From Evansella sp. LMS18 (GTDB lineage Bacteria > Bacillota > Bacilli > Bacillales > Salisediminibacteriaceae), in contig NZ_CP093301.1 in the NCBI RefSeq assembly GCF_024362785.1, positions 1,178,001 through 1,242,000 of the forward strand: 64,000 nucleotides of DNA, read 5' to 3'. The notes below the pieces were generated by a model that was not told the DNA's origin, did no database searches, and saw only the letters and a list, made by a program, of their open reading frames with translations. This document shows, in pieces, positions 37,359 to 45,984 of this stretch. Made by a program: the position numbers and the translations under genes. Position 1 is the stretch's first letter. Every line of letters starts with the position of its first letter.

Positions 37359-39410
37359 TTATTCTATCTCCCCCAAAAACCCATTCACTAAATCCACCAC
37401 ATACCCGCTGCCGCCGTGCTCTTCTGCACCTTCAATCATTACGGTGACCAGGAGATCCTGTTCTTCGTAATCAAAGGCGGTATACCAGCCGAGCTGTTCT
37501 CCTTCTACATCATCGCGGGATTCTTTCAGTTCCGCTGTACCTGTTTTTCCTGCCATTGAACGGCTATGGCCCGGGTTTTCCCGATTCGCTGTGCCGTTTT
37601 CATCTTCTGTAACTGCGATTAAACTCTCCAGTACTCTTTCTGCTGTATCAGGCGATACAATATCCTCCAGCCAGACACCTGACTCTTCATCACGAAGCAA
37701 AACAGGCTGGACTACACTTCCTTCATTAGTAAACATCGTATAAAGCGTTGTTAAATGCAGCGGATTGATGAGTACCTCTCCCTGCCCGTAACCTGTATCT
37801 GCCAGAAGCATCTCCGTTTCCAGCCCGTCATTTGACAGCGTAGAAGTGTGCATTGGATAGACAAAATCTAAAGACTCACCAAACCCAAGCTGTTCCGCCC
37901 AGTCTTCAAACGTGCCGCTGCCGATTTCCAGCGCCTGCTGAGCAAAGTAAATATTATCAGAATGCTTCATAGGGGTGTTCAGGTCCACTTCTGAAACATT
38001 TTCGTTTACCCTCGTGACCTCATAGCTTCCCCAGTCACTGTCCTCCGGCTGCCACTGTTTCCCATCAATCTCAATTACTTCTTCCGGATCGAGCGTCCCT
38101 TCTTCCAGGCCAATGGCCGCTGTGAATGGTTTAAAGACAGAACCTGGAGAATATGTGTCCCTGAAGCGCAGCTGATAAAGAATATTTGTGTCTTCCAGTT
38201 CTTCGGCCCGAGGGTCACGAAGATTCAAATAACGGAGGTTAGAATCATATGCCGGCATGCTTGCAAGGGCGAGCACCTCTCCCGTGGTTGGGTTCATTAC
38301 AACCCCAGTTCCCGCTTCTTCTCCCATGGCTTCAGCCAGTTCAACCTGCATTTCCGCATCTATTGTTAAAGTTATATCCTCACCATGGACAACTTCCCTG
38401 CTTTTGATCACGTCTCTCGTCTCACGCTCTGCGTTTGCAACAACTATAGAAACTCCTGATTCTCCCCGAAGCTGGTCTTCCAGCACCGCTTCAAGACCTC
38501 TTCTTCCAATATAGGATGAGGACGTATAGCCTTTTCCTTCCCGTTCCTCCAGATCCTCTGCAGTGACAGAGTCAATATGGCCAATAAGATGGGCTAATGC
38601 CTCCCCATGTGGATAAACTCTTCCCTCAACTCTGTTAAACATTACACCACTCACTTCACCCAGCTCTTCCCTGCGTGGGTCTTCCGGGGAAATTCGTACA
38701 ACGTCAGTAAACCAATCCGGGTTGTCAGGGTAAAGGTTCGCCCTTTCACGGACATAATCAACATCAAGAGCCAGGATCTCAGCAAACTCTTCCGTAGCAG
38801 CTTCGAAATCATCAATATCTTCCGGCTTAAATCCTGCTTCGTAAATTTCATCGTTCACAGCAAGCTCTAGCCCGTTACGGTCGTAAATCCCCCCTCGTTC
38901 AGGCTCTTCTCTATTAACCAGGATCAAGTCATCAGGTTCCTGAAGCCCGGCGAAAAAATGAGTAGGATGCCAGTCCACTTTCCAGGACCATTCATCTCCA
39001 TCCTCTTCTTCTGTTTCCTTTCTAAGCGTTACATCGGTATAATAATTTAGCTCTCCCAGCATAGTATCCATCTGTACATCAATCTCATAAGTGATTTCCT
39101 CAATTTCATCGAGATCAATTTCTTCTTCTGAAAAATCAATTGGTTCATAGGTCACCTGGATATTATCCACACCTATATCGCTGTATACATTATTCATTCT
39201 TTCTTCCAGTTCCACTTCCATCGTTCCTATTAATTCCTGGGTTTCCTCTGTAGCTGTATTCTCCATTCCTCCATATTGCCCAGTCTCCCAATAGCCAATA
39301 TACTCATCTAATGTTTCCTCAGGATTTGCAGGGTCCTCTCCAAAACAGCCTGCAAGGAGCAGAACTGCCGCCCCCGTGGAAAAAATCAGCTTGCTTTTAT
39401 GTAATTCCAT
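37359..39410 (-). CDS. Class B penicillin-binding protein (PbpC/MecA-like transpeptidase lipoprotein)
   Basis: The ATG at 39410 follows GGGGGAAG at a normal distance; a GTG one codon earlier is too close. The protein has 683 residues. The N terminus has a lipobox (LLLAGC). An NTF2-like MecA_N domain (about 30-150) and a PBP dimer domain come next. The transpeptidase domain has the nucleophile Ser in SPGSVFKPFTAA, the second motif SDN (KHSDNIYFAQQ) and the third motif KTGTAEL. It cross-links peptidoglycan at the outer membrane face. B. subtilis PbpC (PBP3) has the same architecture. Very acidic N-terminal region, common in salt-adapted or alkaliphilic bacteria. It is a single gene with its own terminator. 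Confidence 0.9.
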   Translation of the reverse strand: MELHKSKLIFSTGAAVLLLAGCFGEDPANPEETLDEYIGYWETGQYGGMENTATEETQELIGTMEVELEERMNNVYSDIGVDNIQVTYEPIDFSEEEIDLDEIEEITYEIDVQMDTMLGELNYYTDVTLRKETEEEDGDEWSWKVDWHPTHFFAGLQEPDDLILVNREEPERGGIYDRNGLELAVNDEIYEAGFKPEDIDDFEAATEEFAEILALDVDYVRERANLYPDNPDWFTDVVRISPEDPRREELGEVSGVMFNRVEGRVYPHGEALAHLIGHIDSVTAEDLEEREGKGYTSSSYIGRRGLEAVLEDQLRGESGVSIVVANAERETRDVIKSREVVHGEDITLTIDAEMQVELAEAMGEEAGTGVVMNPTTGEVLALASMPAYDSNLRYLNLRDPRAEELEDTNILYQLRFRDTYSPGSVFKPFTAAIGLEEGTLDPEEVIEIDGKQWQPEDSDWGSYEVTRVNENVSEVDLNTPMKHSDNIYFAQQALEIGSGTFEDWAEQLGFGESLDFVYPMHTSTLSNDGLETEMLLADTGYGQGEVLINPLHLTTLYTMFTNEGSVVQPVLLRDEESGVWLEDIVSPDTAERVLESLIAVTEDENGTANRENPGHSRSMAGKTGTAELKESRDDVEGEQLGWYTAFDYEEQDLLVTVMIEGAEEHGGSGYVVDLVNGFLGEIE

Positions 39411-39697
39411 CACTCTTCCCCCTGAAATATCTTTTATTTTTATAGTGTATATTCCTAATTCTATCGCAGTTACTAATAATTGTTAACTCTAACCCAATAA
39501 AATGGAAAAATTGTATAGATGCCCTAAATAAAGTTCAAATGCATTTTTTAGCGGTTATAAAGAAAGAAAAATGGGCATTTTCTATAATTTTTGATAAAAA
39601 AACTTAAATTTTCACATTCTTTGCGTTAAAATATAACTAAGGATGAAAAAATAGGAATAGTATGTTTTTGTTTTCCAATTTTCGAGGTGAATATATA

Positions 39698-39925
39698 ATG
39701 CTGAAGCTCTTTCAGAAGAAGAAAATTCAGGAAAGTACCCAGGTTATCTGCCCCAGCTGTAATAGCAGCACTGAGGTAGAGAAATGGAATGAAATCGCCA
39801 AACATGTTTACGGTGAAGACAGCCCGGAAATACGGAATGCTGCTCTTAACAAAAAGATCTCATTCCCTTTTCAATGCCCCGAATGCCATAAAGGCTTTTC
39901 GGCCTATTTGCTAGATTTCGAATAA
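39698..39925 (+). CDS. Small zinc-ribbon protein
   Basis: 75 residues from the ATG at 39698, which has GAGGTG 8 bases upstream; a longer frame from 39662 lacks one. Two pairs of cysteines, ICPSCNSS and CPECHKG, can bind one zinc ion. No further domain is recognisable. Function unknown. Confidence 0.7.
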   Translation: MLKLFQKKKIQESTQVICPSCNSSTEVEKWNEIAKHVYGEDSPEIRNAALNKKISFPFQCPECHKGFSAYLLDFE

Positions 39926-39966
39926 AAAGAACTGGAAGACTTAATAAGAGTCTTCCAGTTCTTTTT
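39924..39966. terminator. Bidirectional terminator between the zinc-ribbon and SGNH genes
   Basis: AAAAAGAACTGGAAGAC pairs perfectly with GTCTTCCAGTTCTTTTT around a short loop; it overlaps the stop codons on both sides. Confidence 0.9.
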
Positions 39967-40807
39967 ATTCGTTAACAAAATATTTTTTTAAAGCTTCTGC
40001 CCACAATTCATGCCCTGCCTCTGTGGGTATGCCCTGCCTGTCAACCGAATAGTTTAATAATTCGTCTTCCTGAATACCCGGCCATTCTTCCCAGTGATCG
40101 ATGTAAGTCAGCCCGGTTTCCTCAGCAAAGTTCTTCAACTCCTCAACCTCCTGAGGGTAAAAGACAGAATTATATAAAGGGGGAGCCGGCTGGACTAAAA
40201 CGATAATATCCTCGTTTTCCCTCTCAAACTCCTCGATTAATCTCTCAGTAATATCCAGAGAATCTTCTATCCTTACATTCCCATTGTTCGACAGCATAAA
40301 TGGTTCAAGTATTAACAAGTCAGGCTGTGAAACAGCCGCCTCTTCATAAAGGGAATCCTGGTAGACTTCCAGGCTGGTAAGGCGGTCAAAAGAATAGATA
40401 GTAATTTCGAAGAGTTCTGTACCGTAACTTTCATTGAGATTTTCTTCTAAAAGTTCAGGCCACGGTATAAGTCCCTCATTTTCAGAGTCTGTCAGTGCCC
40501 TTGAGCCAAAGGCAGCGACCTCTATTTTTTCATCCTCAGCATATCGGCCCTCAATTAAATCCCTTATAGAAGAATCAAGATCCCCAGTTAATTCAGCTAT
40601 ATTAATCTCTGATGATTCATTGTTATCAGTACCATTATTTTCTTCTGGTTCTGATGCTGCGTTATCCTCAGCTTGTAAAATTGGTGTGCTGCTGTGCTCT
40701 TTTGCTGCTTCTGCAATATCGGACAGTTTCGCCTGATAGGAAAATCTGCCAAATATTACAGCTCCTATTGAAATAAAAATTATTAAAAATACCAGCCATC
40801 TTTTCAT
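39965..40807 (-). CDS. Membrane-anchored SGNH/GDSL hydrolase-like protein with altered catalytic motifs
   Basis: 280 residues with one N-terminal membrane helix (VFLIIFISIGAVIFG), an acidic linker and an SGNH-like domain from about 95. Expected GDSL is replaced by AAFGSRALTDSENEG. The end reads DRQGIPTEAGHELWAEAL, where the usual D-x-x-H-P block has lost its His. The overall pattern (WPELLEENLN, DLLILEPFML) still fits SGNH hydrolases. Activity is uncertain. Members act on esters and O-acetyl groups of surface polymers, which would fit the wall-related setting, but that is inference. Confidence 0.7.
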   Translation of the reverse strand: MKRWLVFLIIFISIGAVIFGRFSYQAKLSDIAEAAKEHSSTPILQAEDNAASEPEENNGTDNNESSEINIAELTGDLDSSIRDLIEGRYAEDEKIEVAAFGSRALTDSENEGLIPWPELLEENLNESYGTELFEITIYSFDRLTSLEVYQDSLYEEAAVSQPDLLILEPFMLSNNGNVRIEDSLDITERLIEEFERENEDIIVLVQPAPPLYNSVFYPQEVEELKNFAEETGLTYIDHWEEWPGIQEDELLNYSVDRQGIPTEAGHELWAEALKKYFVNE

Positions 40808-40928
40808 ATTATACCTCCAGCGATCCGCAAAAACTTATATACTTTTTTCATTATACAATTTTGTTCCACATTATTCATGTTTTTATATAAATATTTCTTC
40901 CTATTTCTCCAAAATTTCTCACATTTAG

Positions 40929-41420
40929 TCAACTTCTTTTTTTCAGCCAGCCTATATAAATTACCAGACCAATAATCCCGCCGGCTGAGTCCAGTATAAC
41001 GTCCTCTATCATGCCCGATCGGTTCGGGTGAAAATGCTGCCTTAATTCATCTATGCCTGCGTATATGGTTACAAAAAGCCAGGCAGCCGCCGTTGAAGGG
41101 TACAATTTAGGAAATACCTTATACATGAGCCTGAATGCAAGGACTGCTAACACTGCATAGACGAATACATGAGCACCTTTCCTGATGAAAAATTCCACGA
41201 AAGCTTCCGGGGAACGTGTTTCCAGGCTGACTATAGAATCACCGTACCGAAAAGAAACCCAGGAAAATATGGTGTGAACCCAGTCCAGTGGAAAACCTTC
41301 CAGTAGAGGCTGGACATTCTGGTCTTCATAAGACTGAGACGAGGAAAAGTGAATCAGCCCCAGCCAGGCCGCAAACGGCAAAACATATTTTAAATAAAAA
41401 TCAAATCTCGCAAACTTCAA
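40929..41420 (-). CDS. VanZ-like membrane protein
   Basis: 163 residues with four or five hydrophobic segments. Typical family features are the first helix followed by HFSSSQSYEDQ, the segment RKGAHVFVYAVLAVLAF, and DELRQHFHPNRSGMIEDVILDSAGG near the end. VanZ of Enterococcus gives low-level teicoplanin resistance; the biochemical role of the wider family is not known. Single gene. Confidence 0.85.
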   Translation of the reverse strand: MKFARFDFYLKYVLPFAAWLGLIHFSSSQSYEDQNVQPLLEGFPLDWVHTIFSWVSFRYGDSIVSLETRSPEAFVEFFIRKGAHVFVYAVLAVLAFRLMYKVFPKLYPSTAAAWLFVTIYAGIDELRQHFHPNRSGMIEDVILDSAGGIIGLVIYIGWLKKRS

Positions 41421-41637
41421 AAAGACACCCCACGTTGTTTTTTACTTATTTTATCATGCCAAGGGATTTTTGGGGCTGGCTTTTACGCATGCAGTTTATG
41501 CAGAAAGTCACTCCCCTTTTTTCAATTAACCAACTTCTGTATAAGGGAGGAATATAAATCCGCTGAAAAGTTTTGCTTGTCTTTTCAGCCTGGCTGGATT
41601 ACTTTTAATATAATACGAGAAAGGGGCTGATTCATGA

Positions 41638-42555
41638 ATGAAGCCTGATTTCATAAAACTCCGCACCGAACCGCTTGAACTGACTCTTCTCAAACTTCTC
41701 CGTTCCCGTTTTGTCCTTTCCGAAGAAACCAACAACTACTATTTAAGCAAATTAAAAGGTTATGAAGGCGAGTGCTACCTGGACTCCCTGCTGGCAACTT
41801 TAACGAGCAACTCTCTCATCCTCGGCGATCTCCTTTTTGAGCAAAACAACACCACTTTCCAGATTGATACCTTGCTGCTCTCTCAAAAGACCATCTATCT
41901 TTTTGAAGTGAAGAATTTCGAAGGCGATTATTACATCAAAAATGGTGACTGGTACAGAAAATCGACAGGCAAGGCAATAACAAACCCAGTCCACCAGCTA
42001 AAACGCTGCGAAACCCTCCTTCGCTCGCTCCTTCATTCACGGAATATCAGGATGGAAATTGAACCTTACCTTGTTTTCACAAACCCTCTTTTCACCTTAT
42101 ATCAAGCCCCGCTTGATCTGTCTGCTTATTTCCCGGCACAGTTAAATTCTTTGTTAAAGAAACTGAATCAAGCCCCTTCTGAATTGAATGGAAGCCATCA
42201 ACAGCTGGCACAATTTCTTTTAAGCAAACATGTAATTGATTCACCATACAAGCGCCTTCCAGGATACCGGTATGAAGATCTCCAAAAAGGAGTAACTTGC
42301 AGGAAGTGTATGTCCCTTAAGGTAACAAAAACCAAGTACACCACAATCTGTACTAATTGCAGGCATGAGGAAAAAAATACATCATGCATCTTACAGGCCA
42401 CAAAAGACCTGAAACTACTGTTTCCAGATAGACTGCTAACCTTAAATGCAGTAGATCATTGGTGCGATCACTTGTATTCCAGGAAAGCAATCAAGAGTGT
42501 CTTGAGGTTAAACTATAAATTAATTAATAAGGGGAAGAACTCTTACTATGTATAA
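41638..42555 (+). CDS. NERD (nuclease-related) domain protein with zinc ribbon
   Basis: 305 residues; AAGGGG lies 11 bases before the ATG. The N-terminal half has the NERD pattern: GYEGECYLDSLL, then QIDTLLLSQKTIYLFEVKNF with the D...EVK residues of the nuclease-like core. Two CxxC pairs (CRKCMSL and CTNCRHEE) form a C-terminal zinc ribbon. NERD proteins are related to PD-(D/E)XK nucleases; few have been tested. Isolated gene followed by a repeat array. Confidence 0.8.
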   Translation: MKPDFIKLRTEPLELTLLKLLRSRFVLSEETNNYYLSKLKGYEGECYLDSLLATLTSNSLILGDLLFEQNNTTFQIDTLLLSQKTIYLFEVKNFEGDYYIKNGDWYRKSTGKAITNPVHQLKRCETLLRSLLHSRNIRMEIEPYLVFTNPLFTLYQAPLDLSAYFPAQLNSLLKKLNQAPSELNGSHQQLAQFLLSKHVIDSPYKRLPGYRYEDLQKGVTCRKCMSLKVTKTKYTTICTNCRHEEKNTSCILQATKDLKLLFPDRLLTLNAVDHWCDHLYSRKAIKSVLRLNYKLINKGKNSYYV

Positions 42556-42629
42556 GTTGTGGAGATTTCTTATGCCAGGGAGGATTGCTTCGGTGAGCAA
42601 AAAATGAGTTTAGGCAGCAAAACACCTCG

Positions 42630-42860
42630 AATTCAGGGACAAAAGATCTTCTTGCGGTAACTCAGTTTGGTCCTCCTATAAACTCAGGGACCGCATGATA
42701 TACTTGCGGTACCTCAACTCGATCCTTCCCTGAACTCAGGGACCGTATGATATACTTGCGGTACCTCAACTCGATCCTTCCCTGAACTCAGGGACCGTAT
42801 GATATACTTGCGGTACCTCAACTCGATCCTTCCCTGAACTCAGGGACCGTATGAACCTCT
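42630..42860. repeat. 52-bp tandem array A (about 4.3 copies)
   Basis: Units start at 42681, 42733, 42785 and 42837, each exactly 52 bp apart, after a diverged copy at 42630 (51 bp). The unit begins AACTCAGGGACCGTATGATA and contains ACTTGCGGTACCTC; in the first full copy ACCGCA pairs with TGCGGT. The rest of this 673-base gap (42556-43228) shows no gene. Confidence 0.9.
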
Positions 42861-43228
42861 GGTATTGCTTCAAACGTAGCAAGCGCTTCTTTTGAGAGCC
42901 ATTTACGTTAAAAAAGAATGCAAATCACATTTGCATTCATGCTGCTCAGTAGTTTCTCATTAAACCGGCAGTTATATTAACCTTTTCCACACTTCGAAGC
43001 AATGCTCCCTATCCAGCACGGCTTTTCATTACATTTTTCTTGCCCGCTGCGGTAAAAATCGAATTAATTACCGAGTAGCAACCCTTCGAAGACAACTATC
43101 CAGCGACTAGACATTAACTAGAACAGCCTTTCCGGGACAAAAAACAGCCTCTATTTTTCCAGACCGCCTTCCCACCTTCACAGCTCCCTGTCCTCTCGAG
43201 CCTCAGCAACGACCCACAAACTAACCTG

Positions 43229-43426
43229 CTACTTCACCCAATCAGAAAAAGTCCCGCTTCCGTTACATCCTGGACAGTCATATGGTGTGGTCATAAAATA
43301 CTCATTGGAAAACATATAAAATCCCTTTCCTCCACAATCCGGACATTTATTCTTTGCCTGCATTTCACTGATTCTTCTCTGCTTTCTTCCAGACTGCCAC
43401 TTGGAGAAAGACTGAAACAGACCCAT
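43229..43426 (-). CDS. Small protein with two CxxCxGxG-like zinc motifs
   Basis: 65 residues with GGGGTGATGAAGA before the ATG. CPDCGGKGF and CPGCNGSGTF resemble half of the DnaJ cysteine-rich zinc domain and would bind one zinc. Nothing else in the protein is recognisable. Comparable small proteins are common in Bacillaceae; function unknown. Confidence 0.7.
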   Translation of the reverse strand: MGLFQSFSKWQSGRKQRRISEMQAKNKCPDCGGKGFYMFSNEYFMTTPYDCPGCNGSGTFSDWVK

Positions 43427-43670
43427 TCTTCATCACCCCGCCTTTTTTATATTATTTTTGTGGAAAAAAGAGGAATTTATACACCACCAACGGTATTCCT
43501 GCTATTATTTTATGATTCATCCATAAAAATGTGACAAGCTCTCTCACCAACAACAGAATTAAGTCCTGCAAAATTAGTAACTTGTTCAGCAACTCAAAAT
43601 TGTCACCGTCCATTTTTACCGGCCCATGTCATATCTTATACTCCCGCACCTATATCCGTTCATCCCGCAA

Positions 43671-43704
43671 TAAAAAAATCCCCCTCCTTCATCAAGGAGA
43701 GGGT
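43671..43704 (-). terminator. Terminator of the peroxiredoxin gene
   Basis: Leftward, CCCTCTCCTT pairs with AAGGAGGGGG and is followed by ATTTTTTT; it starts 9 bases after the TAG stop. Confidence 0.9.
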
Positions 43705-43712
43705 ACAATTCA

Positions 43713-44177
43713 CTATATCAATTCCTCAAGCTGCCGGATACATGCTTCGTAATCCTCCCGGGCATCCGCTTTAAATGCAGTGTTCTTATAGACTAATTCA
43801 CCGTTCTTGTTAATGATGAATACTGATCTTTTAGCAGTGAGATCCTCTTCATTCAGCACTCCATAAGCCCTCGCCGTTTCCTTAAACCAGTCGGAGAGCA
43901 GAGGATAAGGAAGCGTCCCCAGGCTTGCTTCAAAAACATTATGGGAGTATATATGATCGACGCTTACCGCTAAAACTTCTGTATCAAGCCCTTCCAGTTT
44001 TTCGTAGTCCTCTTTCCAAGAGGTTAGTTCTCTAATTCAACCAGGGGTAAAATCAAGCGGGAAGAAAGCAAGAAGAATATTTTTCTCTCCTCTGTAGTCT
44101 TCCAGGGAAATCTTTTCCTTCCTGGTCGAAGATAAATAAAAGTCCGGCGCTGCCGAACCAACTTCAGGTTCCGCCAT
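43713..44177 (-). CDS. Peroxiredoxin (AhpC/TSA family) with in-frame UGA at the catalytic Cys codon, candidate selenoprotein
   Basis: AGGAGGTGGGCTTA precedes the ATG at 44177. The frame runs 155 codons to TAG (43713-43715) with a single internal stop, TGA at codon 47 (44037-44039). The flanks read LLAFFPLDFTPG-(UGA)-IRELTSWKEDYEKLEG, exactly where peroxiredoxins have the peroxidatic Cys (FTPxC). The rest is a complete thioredoxin-fold peroxidase: VLAVSVDHIYSH, LGTLPYPLLSDW, TAKRSVFIINKNGELVY, and a Cys at 146 that could resolve the oxidised site. If UGA is read as selenocysteine the product has 154 residues and reduces peroxides. A hairpin like a bacterial SECIS lies 13 bases after the UGA (44009-44023). 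The alternative is a one-base nonsense mutation of TGC/TGT. Confidence 0.8.
44009..44023 (-). promoter_or_regulatory. SECIS-like hairpin downstream of the in-frame UGA
   Basis: Read leftward: CCTCTT GGA AAGAGG, a perfect 6-bp stem with a GGA loop. The loop begins 19 bases after the UGA and has G in its first two positions. This fits the general bacterial SECIS pattern (short stem-loop, loop about 16-37 bases after UGA, early loop G). Chance occurrence of a small stem cannot be excluded. Confidence 0.6.
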
Positions 44178-44280
44178 TAAGCCCACCTCCTACACAAGCA
44201 GCTCCGCCATTCAGACTGGATCACTCTGTTTCGCTGAACAGTTTATGCTTGTTTTATAACTAAGCTATTCCCTCATTTCT

Positions 44281-44310
44281 AAAAAAGATTCGGGGTGACT
44301 CCCGAATCTT
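44281..44310 (-). terminator. Second leftward terminator below the coat genes
   Basis: AAGATTCGGG pairs with CCCGAATCTT; leftward it ends in TTTTTT. It follows the terminator at 44389-44419 with no gene between them, so it acts as a backup before the peroxiredoxin gene. Confidence 0.75.
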
Positions 44311-44388
44311 CCTCCCTATTACTATTATCTTTCCGTGTTAAAATCAAACCAAAATTTTACTCACGTTTATTGCGTTATCTTTCTAAAC

Positions 44389-44419
44389 AAAAAGAACCTG
44401 GAAGCATCCCAGGTTCTTT
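44389..44419 (-). terminator. Terminator of the CotF-like gene
   Basis: AAAGAACCTGG pairs with CCAGGTTCTTT and leftward is followed by TTTTGTTTAG; 12 bases after the stop at 44431. Confidence 0.85.
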
Positions 44420-44430
44420 CCAGTCCATAT

Positions 44431-44736
44431 TTATCGGTTGTCTTCCGGCATGTCGAGTGCCATATCGGCTTTTTGCTGGTCATGCTTAATTTGCTCATCA
44501 ATGTCGTATGCATGATACATTTCGTTCTCAATCATGTACGTTGCGATTTTATGATGTGTTTCTATCGCTTCGTCAAGTTGCTTCTTCAGCGTTTTATGGA
44601 CTTCGGGACTGGCTGTTTCTGTAATTGCCACTGCGTAGCTTCTTACAGTTGCTTTAGCTGTAACGAGCATATCTGTCGCAATTACTTCATCAGTGATCGC
44701 ATCTTTATTAGCAATTTTATCTAAAATGCTTGCCAT
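44431..44736 (-). CDS. CotF-family spore coat protein
   Basis: 101 residues, GGAAGGTGATTTGAA before the ATG. It has the coat F domain pattern: ITDEVIATDMLVTAKATVRS, then AITETASPEVHKTLKKQLDEA and a Tyr/His-rich end (YMIENEMYHAYDIDEQ). CotF-type proteins belong to the spore coat and probably form helical, ferritin-like bundles. It lies 65 bases downstream of a second small coat-like gene and is followed by two terminators. Confidence 0.85.
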   Translation of the reverse strand: MASILDKIANKDAITDEVIATDMLVTAKATVRSYAVAITETASPEVHKTLKKQLDEAIETHHKIATYMIENEMYHAYDIDEQIKHDQQKADMALDMPEDNR

Positions 44737-44801
44737 TTCAAATCACCTTCCTGCCTTGGGATTATTTTATAAATAAACTCTTCCGTTCGCTTTATTTTTC
44801 T

Positions 44802-44993
44802 TTAAGATAATATATCTTTAAGTTCCTCAACGACTTTTTTCGATATTTTAACATCCTCTTCCAGCAGTTCCTTCAGCTTTTTGTCAGATGCAAGCCCCTG
44901 CATCATTGCTGACTTTGCCACACATGCAGATTTAATCTGCAGTATTTCATGTACTTCGAGCTTTTCATGCATTGCCAATTCTTTATTAGCCAT
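44802..44993 (-). CDS. Small coat-like protein (CotF-related)
   Basis: 63 residues with AGGAGGTG before the ATG. The helix pattern HEKLEVHEILQIKSACVAKS and LLEEDVKISKKVVEELKDIL is that of short spore coat proteins found upstream of CotF-type genes. Probably cotranscribed with the CotF-like gene. Confidence 0.75.
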   Translation of the reverse strand: MANKELAMHEKLEVHEILQIKSACVAKSAMMQGLASDKKLKELLEEDVKISKKVVEELKDILS

Positions 44994-45090
44994 CCCGGCA
45001 CCTCCTGGTTTGTTAAATTAATCGGACATGCTTCAAATACCCGCCCAGTCCCTCCTGTAAACAACCGGGTATATTTAAGTTATAATGATA

Positions 45091-45167
45091 AAAACGAACA
45101 ATATAAAAATAATAATTGACAAAAACGAACATAAACCCCATAATAAAAATCATATTATGTTTGTTTT
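45091..45167 (+). promoter_or_regulatory. Promoter and predicted DeoR-type operators
   Basis: TTGACA (45116-45121), 17 bases, CATAAT (45139-45144). AAAACGAACA occurs twice as a direct repeat (45091-45100 and 45122-45131, the second inside the promoter spacer), and a near-inverted copy TGTTTGTTTT lies at 45158-45167. This arrangement suggests autoregulation by the DeoR protein encoded directly downstream. Confidence 0.7.
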
Positions 45168-45186
45168 GAACAGAAAGGTGAAAAAA

Positions 45187-45984
45187 ATGAACATAAACGA
45201 GAGAAGAAAGTTAATTGAAACAGAAGTGCTTGATAAAGGAAAAATCGATATTGAGGATCTGGAAAAAATGCTTGGTGTTTCAACCATGACAATCCGCCGG
45301 GACTTAATGCACCTGGAAAAGGAAAATAAACTGATCCGGACCCACGGGGGAGCAGTTCCTGTAAAAAGGATAATTGACGAGACCTCATACGAAAATAAAG
45401 AAAAACAGTATCTGCAAGAGAAAAAAGCAATTGCTGCCCATGCGGCAACCATTGTAAGGCCAGGGGATACAATCATACTGGATTCGGGCACTACCACTCA
45501 TGAAATAGCCCGGGTGCTAAAAAACCGGGAAAATTTAACTGTAATAACAAATGATATTTTAATCGCAGCTGAATTTCTGAACACTCAAGTACATGTCATT
45601 GTTACAGGCGGAGAGCTGCAAAACCAGGTTGGAGCTATGTTTGGCCCTCATACAGAGAGTCTGCTGGAAGACATTCATGTAGATCTGCTCTTCCTTGGTA
45701 CTCACGCTGTTCATCCGGCTGCCGGTATAACCGCGCCAACGCTGGAAAAGGCAAAGGTGAAGCGGCTTATGGTACAGGCTGCTGAAAAAACATGGCTCGT
45801 TGCGGATCACAGCAAATTCGGCAAAAGTTCTTTTGCTTCCGTATGCAGGCTGGAGGCATTGCAGGGAATTATCACAAATGACAACGTTTCCAGTAAGGAA
45901 TCGGAGGCCTACCATGACACAATAATAAGGGTACCATCACAGAAGGAAGGTAATGTCAATGAGAATAGGAGTTATCGCGGATGA
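45187..45984 (+). CDS. DeoR-family transcriptional regulator of the four-carbon acid sugar operon
   Basis: The ATG at 45187 follows AAGGTG; a longer frame from 45085 would run through the promoter and is rejected. 265 residues. The N-terminal helix-turn-helix has IDIEDLEKMLGVSTMTIRRDL and the family signature LIRTHGGAV. The C-terminal DeoR sensor domain has ILDSGTTTHEIARVL, VITNDILIAAEF and TGGELQNQVGAMFGP. Such regulators are usually repressors released by a phosphorylated sugar. It overlaps the kinase gene by 26 bases and heads a four-gene operon, so the likely effector is a phosphorylated intermediate of that pathway. Confidence 0.92.
   Translation: MNINERRKLIETEVLDKGKIDIEDLEKMLGVSTMTIRRDLMHLEKENKLIRTHGGAVPVKRIIDETSYENKEKQYLQEKKAIAAHAATIVRPGDTIILDSGTTTHEIARVLKNRENLTVITNDILIAAEFLNTQVHVIVTGGELQNQVGAMFGPHTESLLEDIHVDLLFLGTHAVHPAAGITAPTLEKAKVKRLMVQAAEKTWLVADHSKFGKSSFASVCRLEALQGIITNDNVSSKESEAYHDTIIRVPSQKEGNVNENRSYRG

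Noticed and set aside
43531-43752. 73-codon rightward frame
   Set aside because: It crosses the peroxiredoxin terminator on the opposite strand and has no ribosome binding site or family pattern.
43713-44036. Peroxiredoxin gene as a simple pseudogene
   Set aside because: Not excluded, but less likely: only one stop, exactly at the catalytic Cys, with a hairpin in the right place and no other damage.
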